Assembly: GCF_900168685.1 (NCBI RefSeq)
Contig: NZ_FVZN01000014.1
Coordinates: forward strand, 186,001-250,000
From: Solibacillus isronensis
GTDB taxonomy: Bacteria > Bacillota > Bacilli > Bacillales_A > Planococcaceae
Direction: 5' to 3'
DNA: 64,000 nt
Position 1 is the stretch's first letter. Every line of letters begins with the position of its first letter. Under the pieces are notes generated by a model, which was given only the letters and a program-made list of their open reading frames with translations, was not told the DNA's origin and did no database searches. Both the position numbers and the translations under genes were made by a program. Shown piece after piece: positions 1 to 8,911 of the stretch.

Positions 1-315
1 AATACATTACCTACTTCTACTGAAGGGCGTATTGTAGATGTATTTGTACAACAGCCAAATGAAGTATCACCTGTTGACTTCAACGGAACTGAAGAGGAAC
101 CTAAAGTATTTACGGGAAGTATAAAAGTAGATGTATCAAATATTTCTGAATTAAAAAATGCTGAAGTTAAAGGGGATTTAATTCTTTTGGGGGTTGTTGC
201 TGATAAATTACTACTTTCAAACATTAAAGTAGAGGGCAACCTTTTATTAAGTGATTTAAATACAGAAGCAGTTGATTTTGACGGGATTGAAGTAGCAGAA
301 GAAACGGTTCTTTAA
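1..315 (+). CDS. C-terminal end of a surface or secreted protein (5' end outside window)
   Basis: An open frame enters from the left edge and stops with TAA at 313-315, leaving 104 visible residues. The visible part is rich in short alternating hydrophobic and polar strands (VKGDLILLG, VEGNLLLSDL), which suggests a beta-solenoid or beta-sandwich tail. There is no LPXTG motif, SLH domain or membrane segment. The next gene is a secreted nuclease on the same strand, so this may be another exported protein of the same type. That is inference from position, and the function is not recognisable from the visible part. Confidence 0.75.
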   Translation, partial: NTLPTSTEGRIVDVFVQQPNEVSPVDFNGTEEEPKVFTGSIKVDVSNISELKNAEVKGDLILLGVVADKLLLSNIKVEGNLLLSDLNTEAVDFDGIEVAEETVL

Positions 316-323
316 ACTGAAAA

Positions 324-355
324 GCCTTCTTCAAATGAAGAAGGCCATTATTTTG
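324..355 (+). terminator. Intrinsic-terminator-like hairpin between the partial gene and the first nuclease
   Basis: A perfect 9-bp stem (GCCTTCTTC with GAAGAAGGC, loop AAAT) is followed by CATTATTTT. It begins 8 bp after the upstream stop codon and ends about 20 bp before the ribosome binding site of the nuclease gene. No promoter fits between the hairpin and that gene, so it may be a leaky terminator or an attenuator. Confidence 0.65.
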
Positions 356-379
356 CCAAAACCAAAAGGAGCTAAAAAC

Positions 380-3300
380 ATGTATAATCGGAAGTTGAAA
401 AAATCACTAAACGCATTATTAGCAACAAGCTTAGTAGCAAGCGTAGTAGTGCCTGCTGCACCTGTTGTCACGCACGCAGAAACGTTGGCGACAGATTTGA
501 TTATTTCGGAGTATATTGAGGGAAGTAGTTACAACAAAGCAATAGAAATCTACAATGGTACTGGTGCATCAGTTAATTTAAGTGAATATACTTTAGAACT
601 GCATACAAATGGTATTGATACTGCAGATAAAAGTGTACCAATGTCAGGTGTTTTAGAGCATGGCGATGTATATGTTGTATATCATAAAGATGCAAATCCT
701 GCTATCAAAGCAGTTGGTGATTTGGAAAATAGTGTAGTAGCTAACTTTAACGGAGATGATCCAGTTGTATTAAGAAAATCTGGAGTCATAGTAGATTCTA
801 TCGGCCAAGCTGGAGCGCGGATTAATAATAAGGCTGATGTTACATTAGTAAGAAATAGTAATATTACTAGAGGTGATACAAATATTACTGATTCTTTTGA
901 TCCCACTTCAGAATGGACTAATTTAGGGAAAGATAATTTCAGTAATATTGGATCCCATACCATGGATAGTGGAGCTGTAACACCACCTGATGAATCAAAG
1001 GTTGCAATGGTATCAGCCTCCCATCCTTCATCCACAGTTTCAAAGGGGACAGAAATCACATTATCTACTGCTACTGATGGAGCGGTGATTTACTACACAA
1101 CAGATGGTTCAGAGCCAAGTGCTGAAAAGGGCACTCAATATAGTAAACCATTAGTGATTGATCAAACAACAACGATTAAAGCGATAGCTATTGCGGAAGG
1201 AATGGAAAACAGCGAGGTAACAACTTTCACTTATACTGTAACCAATGAAGCGGAACTTCCAACGATTGCCGAGGTGCGTGGTCAGGCTACAGGAACAACT
1301 GTAACTGTAAAAGGGAAAGTTGCAGCTAACCTGAAAAATACAATCTCTATCCAGGATGAAACAGGGGGGATTGCTGTTCGTCCTACAGGCTTGGGTGTAA
1401 ATGTTGGCGATGAAGTAATATTGACTGGTAAGTTAGCGGACTTCAGAGGACTTTTGCAGTTGGATGGTGCCACTATTGTGGATAAAACTACAGGTGGTAA
1501 AGAGCCGGAAGCAAAAGTTGTAGCAGTTGGTGATATTAATGAAACACTTGAATCACAGCTTGTAACAGTAAAGAATACAACATTAACGATTGATTCATCC
1601 GGAAGCGGCTGGGTAAATTATAAAGCGGTTGACGAGTTGGGGAATCATATTTTAATTCGTGATGAAACAGGCCAATTGGATTTACTGCGGGCGGATGGCG
1701 ATTATGAAAGCATTACCGGTATTGTGCAGCAATATGATAAGGACTATCAAATCATACCGCGTTCATCGCTTGATATTGTTGAGGATAGTACAATATTAAA
1801 ACCGGCAGTTGCTTCGCCTGGTTCCGGAACTTATGTTGGAAAACAAACAGTAATATTATCTACTCCAACGGCAGACGCAAAAATTTACTATACAGTGAAC
1901 GGTTATGAGCCAACAGCTGAAAGTACCGAGTATTCGTCACCTATTGAAATCATAGAGGATACTACGTTAAAAGCGATAGTAGTAAAAGATGGGGTCTTGA
2001 GTGAGGTCGCAACATTCGACTATAAAATTACGGATGGACTGCAGATCCATGATATTCAGGGAGCTGGTCATGCAACATCATTTAATAATGAAAACGTGGA
2101 AGTAGAAGGAATTGTGACCTATGAATTTATGTTAAATGGCGCATATTATTACACAATCCAGACGCCAGATGAGTTAGCAGATAAAAATCCGTATACATCT
2201 GAAGCAATTTTCTTATATGCTGGTACGAAGGCTTGGCCGGTTGAAATTGGGGATTTAGTGAAAGTAACGGGTAAAGTTAGCGAGTATGCATATGACGGGT
2301 ACAGTGACCGCCAGGCAACCGATTTGAAGACAACACAGATTAATGTACGAGATGACCAAGGCGGGCAAGTAGAACTTATTAAAAGAGGTGTATTGCTTCC
2401 GGAAACTATCCCATTAGATGAGACTAATATTAGTTTTACTACAATCGATAATGACCAGTTCACTAAATTCGACCCTGAAGAAGATGCAATCGATTTTTGG
2501 GAAAGCATTGAAGGGATGCGTGTGAGTGTTGGTAATGTAAAAGCAGTATCTCCTCAGGAACATGGTGACTTAATCACAGTGCTTGAGAGTGAGCCGACTA
2601 ACTCATTACATGGCGGCGTTTTATATGAGGAAGGTAAGACAAATCCTAATCGTATACAGTTCCGTCTAGAACCAAATGGTGCTGCACGTAATTTTGAGGT
2701 AGCGACAGGTGATAAATTTGCAGGTCCTATTACAGGAATTGTAGGCTATTCTTATCAAAACTATAAAATTTATGCTGAATTAGAAGAGATGAAGGACAAG
2801 CATAAAAAAGGGTCGGCTACTCCTGAAAAAACAACAATTGAAAAAGATGACAAGAAGCTGACGATGGCATCTTATAATCTGGAAAATTTCTCTAATAACG
2901 AGAAAGAAACATCTGATGCCAAGGTAGGTAGACTGGTTCGAGCATTCGTTGATGATATGCAAAGTCCAGATATTATCGGGGTAACGGAAGTACAGGACAA
3001 TAATGGTTCAAGTGCCGGAAATTCAAACGCAGATGAAAGTTATAAACGTTTAATTACTGCAATTGAAGCTGCTGGTGGTCCGGAATATAAATATTTGAAT
3101 ATTGATCCTGTTAATAATGAAGACGGTGGAGCGCCTAATGCGAATATCCGTGTAGGTTTCCTTTATAATCCTGAGCGTGTTGGACTGCCTGAAGATATTA
3201 AAGCAGGAGATGCGACATCAGCTGTTGGTTACGAGAACGGGAAATTGACATTAAATCCAGGGCGCATCGATCCTACTAATTCAGCATTTAACAGCAGCCG

Positions 3301-5119
3301 TAAGCCATTAGCTGCACAATTTACTTTTAACGGTGAAGATGTTATTGCTATTGTCAACCATTGGAATTCCAAGTCAGGAGATACACCTTTATTCGGATCG
3401 ATACAACCGCCTGTTTATGAAAGTGAAGTACAACGTAAAAAAATTGCAAAAATCGTGTATGATTTTGTTGCAGACATTAAATCTAAAAATCCGAATGCGA
3501 ATATAGTATCTGTAGGAGACTTTAACGATTATCAGTTTGCTGATGCTTTAAAGATTCATGAAGGTCAGTTAATGACGAATATGATCAACAAAGTAGAAGA
3601 AAAGGATCGTTACACATATTTATATCAAGGAAACTCACAAGTATTGGATCACATTTTAGTTTCAAACAACTTAGCGAAAAATACTGAAATTGATATTTTG
3701 CACATCAATGCGGACTTTACAGATATGGCTGGCCGTGCAAGTGATCATGATCCGGTAATGGTACAGATTGATTTACATGCCTCAGGAGAAGTGCAAGAAC
3801 CGATTAAAGCAGAAAAAGTCTATACATTTACTGGATTTAAAACAAAAAAATTAGTAATCATAAAGCCGAGTGTGGAAATGCACCTTGATGGAAATTCGCA
3901 GATTAATGAAGGGATTACAGTTAATAGTAATTTTAGTGAATTCCATGGTGACGGTTTTAAAACAACAGTTATCACTGTGAAGCCACAAGATGCAGGAGCT
4001 ATTGTTGATTTAAAAGGCACAGAACTGAAAAAGCTTGTTATTGATGGAACAAATGTTAGTGAAATCAGAGGTGCAGAAAATATTCAGGAAATTGAATATA
4101 TTAATGGTGCAAAAGCAGAAAATATTAAAATAACGAATGGTAAAGGGGATCCGATTACGGGTCCTTCTTTTCCTTCTGAGAACCGTGCGCCCCTCATTAT
4201 AAAGTCTTTTGAAAATAAAACTGTCAACGTAGTCGAAGAAATAAAGCTTTCGCTAAGTGAACACTTTTCTGATCCGGATGGAGATAAACTCAGTTTTTCT
4301 GCTACAAAAGGTATGGTTGATGGGGATGTATTAACATTAAATTTACAGGCAGGCAGCCATATTGTTGGTGTAACAGCGACAGATGGAAAAGAGAGTGTTA
4401 CTGCGCAATTTACTTTAAACGTTAAGGAAATTGAGGGAAACGATTATTATAAAACGGCTTACGGAAAAGAAGGGCAGGCATTAAAACAGGCGCTGCATGA
4501 AATTATAGATGATCAAAAAATTCTTTCTTATGCAAAAGCTTGGGAAGCACTTCGCGAAACGGATGAAGATCCAAATAACCCGAACAATGTGTTGTTGTTT
4601 TATTCAGCAAAATCCATTTCAAAAACGAGCAATGGTGGCAATACAGGAAACTGGAATCGTGAGCATGTATGGGCAAAGTCCCATGGTAATTTTGGGACTA
4701 GTAACGGTCCTGGAACAGACATTCATCATCTTCGTCCGACAGATGTACAAGTTAACAGTTCACGAGGCAATCTTGATTTTGATGAAGGTGGTAGTGCTGT
4801 AACAGGTTGTTCAGGGTGCTTTAAAGATTCGGATTCCTTTGAGCCGCCTAATGAGGTAAAGGGTGATGTTGCACGTATTTTATTCTATATGGCAACACGT
4901 TATGAAAAAGGTGATCGAGTAGATTTAGAGTTAAATGAAAAGGTGAATAACGGAAGTAATCCTTATCACGGAAAATTGTCGATTCTCTTAAAATGGCATA
5001 AACAAGACCCTGTAAGTGAATTTGAAAAAAAACGTAACGAGAAGATTTTTGAATGGCAAGGGAACCGAAATCCTTTTATTGACCATCCGGAGTGGGTGGA
5101 ATTGATTTGGGCGGAGTAA
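380..5119 (+). CDS. Giant secreted dual-nuclease protein (LTD, chitobiase-C-like, OB-fold, DNase I-like and endonuclease I domains)
   Basis: This 1579-residue exported protein probably degrades extracellular DNA. The start is ATG 380, 8 bp after AAAAGGAG. An in-frame ATG at 335 lies inside the preceding hairpin and lacks a ribosome binding site. A signal peptide (cut near VVTHA) is followed, at approximate residues, by a lamin-tail domain (30-190), a chitobiase-C-like domain (214-285, YYTTDGSEP), OB-fold modules (294-463), a second chitobiase-C-like domain (474-548) and another OB-like module (554-657). An endonuclease/exonuclease/phosphatase domain follows (828-1132) with SYNLENF, VTEVQ, VGDFND and SDHDP motifs, then a beta-rich domain and a cadherin/Ig-like domain. 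The last 225 residues are an endonuclease I (EndA/BsnI-type) domain with NREHVWAKSH. There is no SLH domain or sortase signal. Two unrelated nuclease folds in one chain is the notable point. Confidence 0.88.
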   Translation: MYNRKLKKSLNALLATSLVASVVVPAAPVVTHAETLATDLIISEYIEGSSYNKAIEIYNGTGASVNLSEYTLELHTNGIDTADKSVPMSGVLEHGDVYVVYHKDANPAIKAVGDLENSVVANFNGDDPVVLRKSGVIVDSIGQAGARINNKADVTLVRNSNITRGDTNITDSFDPTSEWTNLGKDNFSNIGSHTMDSGAVTPPDESKVAMVSASHPSSTVSKGTEITLSTATDGAVIYYTTDGSEPSAEKGTQYSKPLVIDQTTTIKAIAIAEGMENSEVTTFTYTVTNEAELPTIAEVRGQATGTTVTVKGKVAANLKNTISIQDETGGIAVRPTGLGVNVGDEVILTGKLADFRGLLQLDGATIVDKTTGGKEPEAKVVAVGDINETLESQLVTVKNTTLTIDSSGSGWVNYKAVDELGNHILIRDETGQLDLLRADGDYESITGIVQQYDKDYQIIPRSSLDIVEDSTILKPAVASPGSGTYVGKQTVILSTPTADAKIYYTVNGYEPTAESTEYSSPIEIIEDTTLKAIVVKDGVLSEVATFDYKITDGLQIHDIQGAGHATSFNNENVEVEGIVTYEFMLNGAYYYTIQTPDELADKNPYTSEAIFLYAGTKAWPVEIGDLVKVTGKVSEYAYDGYSDRQATDLKTTQINVRDDQGGQVELIKRGVLLPETIPLDETNISFTTIDNDQFTKFDPEEDAIDFWESIEGMRVSVGNVKAVSPQEHGDLITVLESEPTNSLHGGVLYEEGKTNPNRIQFRLEPNGAARNFEVATGDKFAGPITGIVGYSYQNYKIYAELEEMKDKHKKGSATPEKTTIEKDDKKLTMASYNLENFSNNEKETSDAKVGRLVRAFVDDMQSPDIIGVTEVQDNNGSSAGNSNADESYKRLITAIEAAGGPEYKYLNIDPVNNEDGGAPNANIRVGFLYNPERVGLPEDIKAGDATSAVGYENGKLTLNPGRIDPTNSAFNSSRKPLAAQFTFNGEDVIAIVNHWNSKSGDTPLFGSIQPPVYESEVQRKKIAKIVYDFVADIKSKNPNANIVSVGDFNDYQFADALKIHEGQLMTNMINKVEEKDRYTYLYQGNSQVLDHILVSNNLAKNTEIDILHINADFTDMAGRASDHDPVMVQIDLHASGEVQEPIKAEKVYTFTGFKTKKLVIIKPSVEMHLDGNSQINEGITVNSNFSEFHGDGFKTTVITVKPQDAGAIVDLKGTELKKLVIDGTNVSEIRGAENIQEIEYINGAKAENIKITNGKGDPITGPSFPSENRAPLIIKSFENKTVNVVEEIKLSLSEHFSDPDGDKLSFSATKGMVDGDVLTLNLQAGSHIVGVTATDGKESVTAQFTLNVKEIEGNDYYKTAYGKEGQALKQALHEIIDDQKILSYAKAWEALRETDEDPNNPNNVLLFYSAKSISKTSNGGNTGNWNREHVWAKSHGNFGTSNGPGTDIHHLRPTDVQVNSSRGNLDFDEGGSAVTGCSGCFKDSDSFEPPNEVKGDVARILFYMATRYEKGDRVDLELNEKVNNGSNPYHGKLSILLKWHKQDPVSEFEKKRNEKIFEWQGNRNPFIDHPEWVELIWAE

Positions 5120-5155
5120 AGGAAGAATCTTCTTTATATTAATGTAAGAGTCAAT

Positions 5156-5188
5156 CTCTACATAGCTGATGCTGTGTAGAGTTTTTTT
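5156..5188 (+). terminator. Terminator of the first nuclease gene
   Basis: An 11-bp stem (CTCTACATAGC with GCTGTGTAGAG, one wobble pair) is followed by seven T residues, 37 bp after the stop codon. Confidence 0.85.
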
Positions 5189-5409
5189 ATTGGCATAAAT
5201 TTATTGAGAATATTGATGTAAAAGACAGTATGGTCATTTTAACAAATGCCAAAATAATTTAACATAGAAAAAGAAAGATGCAAAATAATAAAGATGTACT
5301 TTAGCTAATTTTATTTACTCACTCAAATTAATAGTGACAAATAATATAAAAAGGATTATTATACTAATGGGGAAATAAATTCTATATAGAAAGAACTATT
5401 GTTGACGGA
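5189..5409. other. AT-rich stretch without a recognisable gene
   Basis: No frame here has a credible start with a ribosome binding site. It lies between the nuclease terminator and the intron remnant. It may be decayed intron or gene sequence, but I see no 5' intron end in it. Confidence 0.4.
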
Positions 5410-5489
5410 TCGCCATATGCGATGAAAGTCGCCTGTATGGTGAAGGCTCGTTATAAAACCAAGAAATAGGAAGGTAATAAGGCGAGAAT
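5410..5489 (+). mobile_element. Remnant of a group II intron 3' end (domains V and VI)
   Basis: Positions 5410-5443 form a 34-nt hairpin with the anatomy of group II domain V. There is an 8-bp lower stem with a CGC triad that includes a G.U pair, a two-nucleotide bulge (TG), and an upper stem closed by a GAAA tetraloop (GCGATGAAAGTCGC). A second hairpin closed by CTCG (5447-5450) and CGAG (5483-5486) fits domain VI. It is followed by AAT, consistent with an AY 3' end. Immediately after this the frame of a broken surface-protein gene opens. No 5' intron half or reverse transcriptase gene is nearby, so this is a decayed copy. Confidence 0.6.
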
Positions 5490-6095
5490 AGCGCACCAAT
5501 AACTTTAGCAGTAATAAATCAACCTATATGGAATGATGATGTAATCGAGTGGACTGATATATTAGATGAGAATGGATATATGGTAAAGCTTTATAAAGAT
5601 TCTATTCTGATCAGTACATTTGATGATATATTGGCAAATTCAAATAGCTTTGATCTATCGGCAGCAATAGCTGCAAACGGTGATGGAAATTATACAGCGA
5701 CTGTAACTGCATTAGGTAACGGAATAACATCCATTGATGGAGCAGAATCATTAATCTCTCCGTTAAAGGTTAAGATTAGTAATCAAGCGCCTACTGTAAC
5801 ATTATCATTTAATGAGCATATTTCAGACTTAGGCAATGCATTGAATGGTTATTATGGGCAAACAGTTATGATTTATAATGGTAGATTTAGCGATCCAAAT
5901 AGCGGGGATGTCTTAAATTTTACATTTAGTTCATCAAATCCAGATATAGTGACTATTAAAGACATAGGAAACGGAATGGTACAATTTACTAGAATCTTAA
6001 ATCCAGTTAATCCAGTAGATGTAACTTTCACGATAACTGCCGATGACGGAAAAGGTGGAAGGGTTTCAGATATTTTTAAAGTTACTATTAATTAA
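5490..6095 (+). pseudogene. 5'-truncated surface-protein gene fragment (Fn3/Ig-like)
   Basis: The frame stays open from 5481 to the TAA at 6093-6095, but it has no upstream ribosome binding site or signal peptide. An internal ATG at 5580 falls in the middle of a domain. The fragment reads as an Fn3-like module (INQPIWNDDVIEWTDILDE..., VKLYKD) followed by a cadherin/Ig-like module (NQAPTVTLSFNE, FSDPNSGDVLNF). Such modules are usual in large Firmicutes surface proteins. The 5' part is missing where the intron remnant abuts. It could belong to the same family as the flanking nucleases, but no nuclease motif survives. Confidence 0.7.
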
Positions 6096-6129
6096 AAAAT
6101 GAAGATTTAAAAACCTCACCATATCAATA

Positions 6130-7404
6130 GGCACTGACCTAATTTAATGAGACAAATAAAAACACCTTTCGTTGAAAAACGGGTATTAAACCTAGTAAAT
6201 CAACGTGGAGGTGTTTTTTCTATGGGTACAAGAGTAAGCTATCCAGCAGAAGTGAAAATGAAAGCAATTGAAATGAAGTTATCAGGCATTCCTGCAAAGC
6301 AAATAATGGACGAATTGAATATTAAAAATGTTAGTCAATTAAAAACATGGATGAAGTGGTATAAAACTGGCGAAATACATCGACTTCATCAGCCAGTGGG
6401 GAAACAATATTCTTTCGGAAAAGGGCCTGAGTTTGATTCAGAGGAATCCCGTTTACAGACTGAAAATCGTTATTTAAAACAGCAAGTGGAAGTGCTAAAA
6501 AAGTACAAGGAAATTGGAAAGGAAGTGGTTGGACAAGCATTTGTAGAAGTAGTAGAGGCACTTAGAGGCCAAATTTCTGTACAAAGAATCTGTGAATTAA
6601 TGGGTGTGGCAAGGGCCACGTATTATCGTTGGAGAAAACAGAAAGGTACACAAACGACAAAAGAAAAACGAGATCAAGATGTTGGTGAAAAATGTGCAGC
6701 GCATAAATACCGATATGGTTATCGTAAAATCGCAAGTTTCTTTCCTAATTTAGCCGAGAAAACGGTTCAAAAAATCATGCAAAAATATAATTGGTCATGT
6801 CGTGTAAAAGTAAAGAAACGTAAGCGTACGGGGCAACCAACGAGTATAGCACCTAATCATTTAGAACGTAATTTCCACACTACTGAGCCATTTCAAAAGC
6901 TCGTAACCGATATTACTTACTTGCCTTTTGGCCAATCGATGTTATATCTTTCAAGTATTATGGACTTATACAACGGCGAAATTATTGCGTACACAATTGG
7001 AACGACACAGGATACACAATTCGTATTGGACACACTGAGTCAAGTAGAAGGAATCTCAAGTGAGGCGATTCTTCATAGCGATCAAGGGTCGGTCTATACA
7101 TCTTACGAATATCAAAAACAAGTAAAAGAAAAAGGAATTACCATGAGTATGTCCCGTAAAGGCACACCAGCTGATAATTCCCCAATCGAAACGTTTCACT
7201 CCTCGCTAAAGTCCGAAACGTTCTATCTCGACGGAATCCACAGCACAACGAATGCATGTGTGATTCGAATCGTCGAAGAGTATATAAATTATTATAACAA
7301 TATCCGTATTCAAATGAAACTAAACAACCAGTCGCCGGTGCAATACCGTCAACTGGTTGTTTAGAAGGTGTTTTCTTACTGTCTCAAAAAAGGCAGTCAG
7401 TGCC
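6130..7404 (+). mobile_element. IS3-family insertion sequence (about 1275 bp)
   Basis: The ends are imperfect inverted repeats. GGCACTGAC at 6130 matches the complement of GTCAGTGCC at 7396-7404, and the similarity continues through TGAGACA and AAACACC further inside. The trinucleotide ATA flanks both sides (6127-6129 and 7405-7407), as expected for the 3-bp target duplication usual in the family. A single transposase gene fills the element. Confidence 0.85.
6222..7364 (+). CDS. IS3-family transposase, single continuous frame
   Basis: This 380-residue protein starts at ATG 6222, 8 bp after GGAGGTG. A longer in-frame ATG at 6147 has no ribosome binding site. The N-terminal region (about 1-110) carries the helix-turn-helix and leucine-zipper part normally encoded by orfA (SYPAEVKMKAIEMKLSGIPA). 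The rest matches orfB: a HTH_21-type linker, then an rve/DDE integrase core with VTDITYLP (first Asp), HSDQGSVY (second Asp) and DNSPIETFHSSLK (Glu). In many IS3 elements the two parts are joined by a programmed -1 frameshift; here they are already fused. The frame is intact, so the element may be active. Confidence 0.88.
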   Translation: MGTRVSYPAEVKMKAIEMKLSGIPAKQIMDELNIKNVSQLKTWMKWYKTGEIHRLHQPVGKQYSFGKGPEFDSEESRLQTENRYLKQQVEVLKKYKEIGKEVVGQAFVEVVEALRGQISVQRICELMGVARATYYRWRKQKGTQTTKEKRDQDVGEKCAAHKYRYGYRKIASFFPNLAEKTVQKIMQKYNWSCRVKVKKRKRTGQPTSIAPNHLERNFHTTEPFQKLVTDITYLPFGQSMLYLSSIMDLYNGEIIAYTIGTTQDTQFVLDTLSQVEGISSEAILHSDQGSVYTSYEYQKQVKEKGITMSMSRKGTPADNSPIETFHSSLKSETFYLDGIHSTTNACVIRIVEEYINYYNNIRIQMKLNNQSPVQYRQLVV

Positions 7405-7558
7405 ATATTGGTGAGGTTTTTAATAATTGCCAAATATTTTTTTAGTATCAAATAATTTAATAATTTCTATAAGTAGATAAGTATGGGATATAACGTACAG
7501 TTACAGACAAATCGCTATAAAGCAACTTCATCTACTGTTATAATAAAATTTGTTTTAT

Positions 7559-8452
7559 TTACCCCGTCACCAGCGGACAACTCTCATCAGCAGCCCACTC
7601 ATTCAACGATCCATCATATAATGCCACATTTTCTTGTCCTAATTTATTCAGCAACAACGCGTTCCATGTCGCAGCAATTCCGCCACCACAATAAGTAATC
7701 ACTTTTTTAGAAGGATCAAGTGCCCCTAATTTTTCAAAGGTAGCACGTAATGTGGCATCATCTTTCAGTAACCGTGTTTCCGGGTTTGAATGGGATCCGA
7801 AGAACGCATGCTTGCTTCCCGGGATATGACCAGGGCGCGGGTATGTTGTTGTTTCACCTCGGAAGTCTGCCTCTGACAAACTGTTGATTAATACAATATT
7901 TTCATCACCTAAAGCTGCTTTTACATCTTCTTTTGATACAATTAGATGCTCGCGGCGTTCTCCTGGAAATGGCGCAGGCTCATAGTGGGAGATTACTGAT
8001 TCTGTTGGACGACCATCAAGCTTCCACTTACGGAATCCGCCGTCCAGTACAGCTACATTATCAAAGCCTTCATATTTTAATTGCCAGCGTAAACGCGCCG
8101 ACCAGTCGGATGCTAATATATCTACATTTACTAATGGCCCGCGGTCATAAATTACTACATAAGTTTCCTCAGTAATTCCTAAAGGTTCCACCGCTTTCAG
8201 AAATTGCTCTCTTGTTGCAATTGTGAATGGTGCCTTTCCTTCAGGGTTAGTAAAGTCTTTCAGTAAATCAGCATAAGCCGCTCCGGGAATATGCTCTTCC
8301 TTATAAGCTTCGAACCCGGACCATAGTTCTGGAAACCCTTTACCTTCAGGAATTTTTAAGAATGTTGATGCATCAATTAAGCGTAAATTTGGATCTTCCA
8401 GACGTGCCTCTAACCAGTCACCGTCCACTACATAAGGAATATTTCTCATCAT
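7559..8452 (-). CDS. sseA: Thiosulfate/3-mercaptopyruvate sulfurtransferase (double rhodanese)
   Basis: This 298-residue cytosolic enzyme moves sulfane sulfur from thiosulfate or 3-mercaptopyruvate to an acceptor. It has two rhodanese domains in the usual order. The first (about 5-130) lacks a catalytic cysteine. The second (about 160-290) carries the active-site cysteine in VITYCGGGIAAT. The start is ATG 8452, 7 bp after AAAAGGAG; the upstream TTG at 8458 abuts the ribosome binding site and is unlikely. Its length matches the family. It lies alone on the minus strand between surface-protein genes, and its link to them is unclear. Which donor it prefers cannot be told from the sequence. Confidence 0.85.
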   Translation of the reverse strand: MMRNIPYVVDGDWLEARLEDPNLRLIDASTFLKIPEGKGFPELWSGFEAYKEEHIPGAAYADLLKDFTNPEGKAPFTIATREQFLKAVEPLGITEETYVVIYDRGPLVNVDILASDWSARLRWQLKYEGFDNVAVLDGGFRKWKLDGRPTESVISHYEPAPFPGERREHLIVSKEDVKAALGDENIVLINSLSEADFRGETTTYPRPGHIPGSKHAFFGSHSNPETRLLKDDATLRATFEKLGALDPSKKVITYCGGGIAATWNALLLNKLGQENVALYDGSLNEWAADESCPLVTG

Positions 8453-8833
8453 TATCAAGCTCCTTTTAAATTATTCTTATTGAATTACTCTGTATAAATT
8501 TTACTTTAGCATGAATTATTGGTGAGTTCTATTTGCTGCTTTGGTAAGTAGACAAATCTAACTGAATTTAGATTAGCCAGCTGTGATAAGTAATGAATGT
8601 AGAAATTTTATGGAATAAGTAGAATTAACTATATACGAAGCAGATATTATTAATGAGAAATAAGACCCTAATTAATATAATAGGAGAAATTACTCTATTA
8701 GACATTTCTGAAATTTAATAAAATTTAAATATTGGATAAATATAACTTTAATATTCAAGTGATTTAATGTTGAAGTAGGTGTTCTAATTAAAAGAGAATT
8801 TTTTAGAGCAAGTTAGAATTCATTTAATCTCCC
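8453..8833. other. AT-rich leader region upstream of the second nuclease
   Basis: This 381-bp stretch separates the minus-strand sulfurtransferase from the plus-strand nuclease. I find no open frame with a convincing start. It must hold promoters for both genes, but I see no unambiguous -35/-10 pair. Confidence 0.4.
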
Positions 8834-8876
8834 AAAGCAAGCCCTTTAACTAAATAAAGAAGGGTTTGCTTTTTTT
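8834..8876 (+). promoter_or_regulatory. Terminator-like hairpin in the leader of the second nuclease gene
   Basis: A 13-bp stem with one G.U pair (AAAGCAAGCCCTT with AAGGGTTTGCTTT) and a 13-nt loop runs into seven T residues. The nearest upstream gene is on the opposite strand, so there is no plus-strand gene for it to terminate. It ends about 25 bp before the ribosome binding site at 8899, which suggests a transcription attenuator. The first nuclease gene has a hairpin at a similar distance. Confidence 0.6.
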
Positions 8877-8911
8877 GAGATATAAAAAATAAATTATAAG
8901 GAGCTAAACAA

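Larger units (their letters stand above)
6109..7421 (+). terminator. Terminator of the broken gene, split in its loop by the IS element
   Basis: The left half is at 6109-6121 (AAAAACCTCACCA) and the right half at 7409-7421 (TGGTGAGGTTTTT). They are perfect 13-bp complements. Removing the IS and one copy of the ATA duplication restores a hairpin with a short loop and a T-run, 13 bp after the gene's stop codon. Confidence 0.8.

Noticed and set aside
335-380. Upstream ATG at 335 as the start of the first nuclease
   Set aside because: It lies within the 3' arm of a terminator hairpin and lacks a ribosome binding site. ATG 380 has AAAAGGAG at 8 bp and a proper signal peptide.
5580-6095. A complete small gene starting at ATG 5580
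   Set aside because: The frame continues upstream to 5481 with in-frame domain sequence, so the ATG is internal to a truncated gene.
8643-8720. Possible C-terminal remnant of another surface gene before the second nuclease
   Set aside because: Only about 26 codons are open and the resemblance to other tails is too weak to support.
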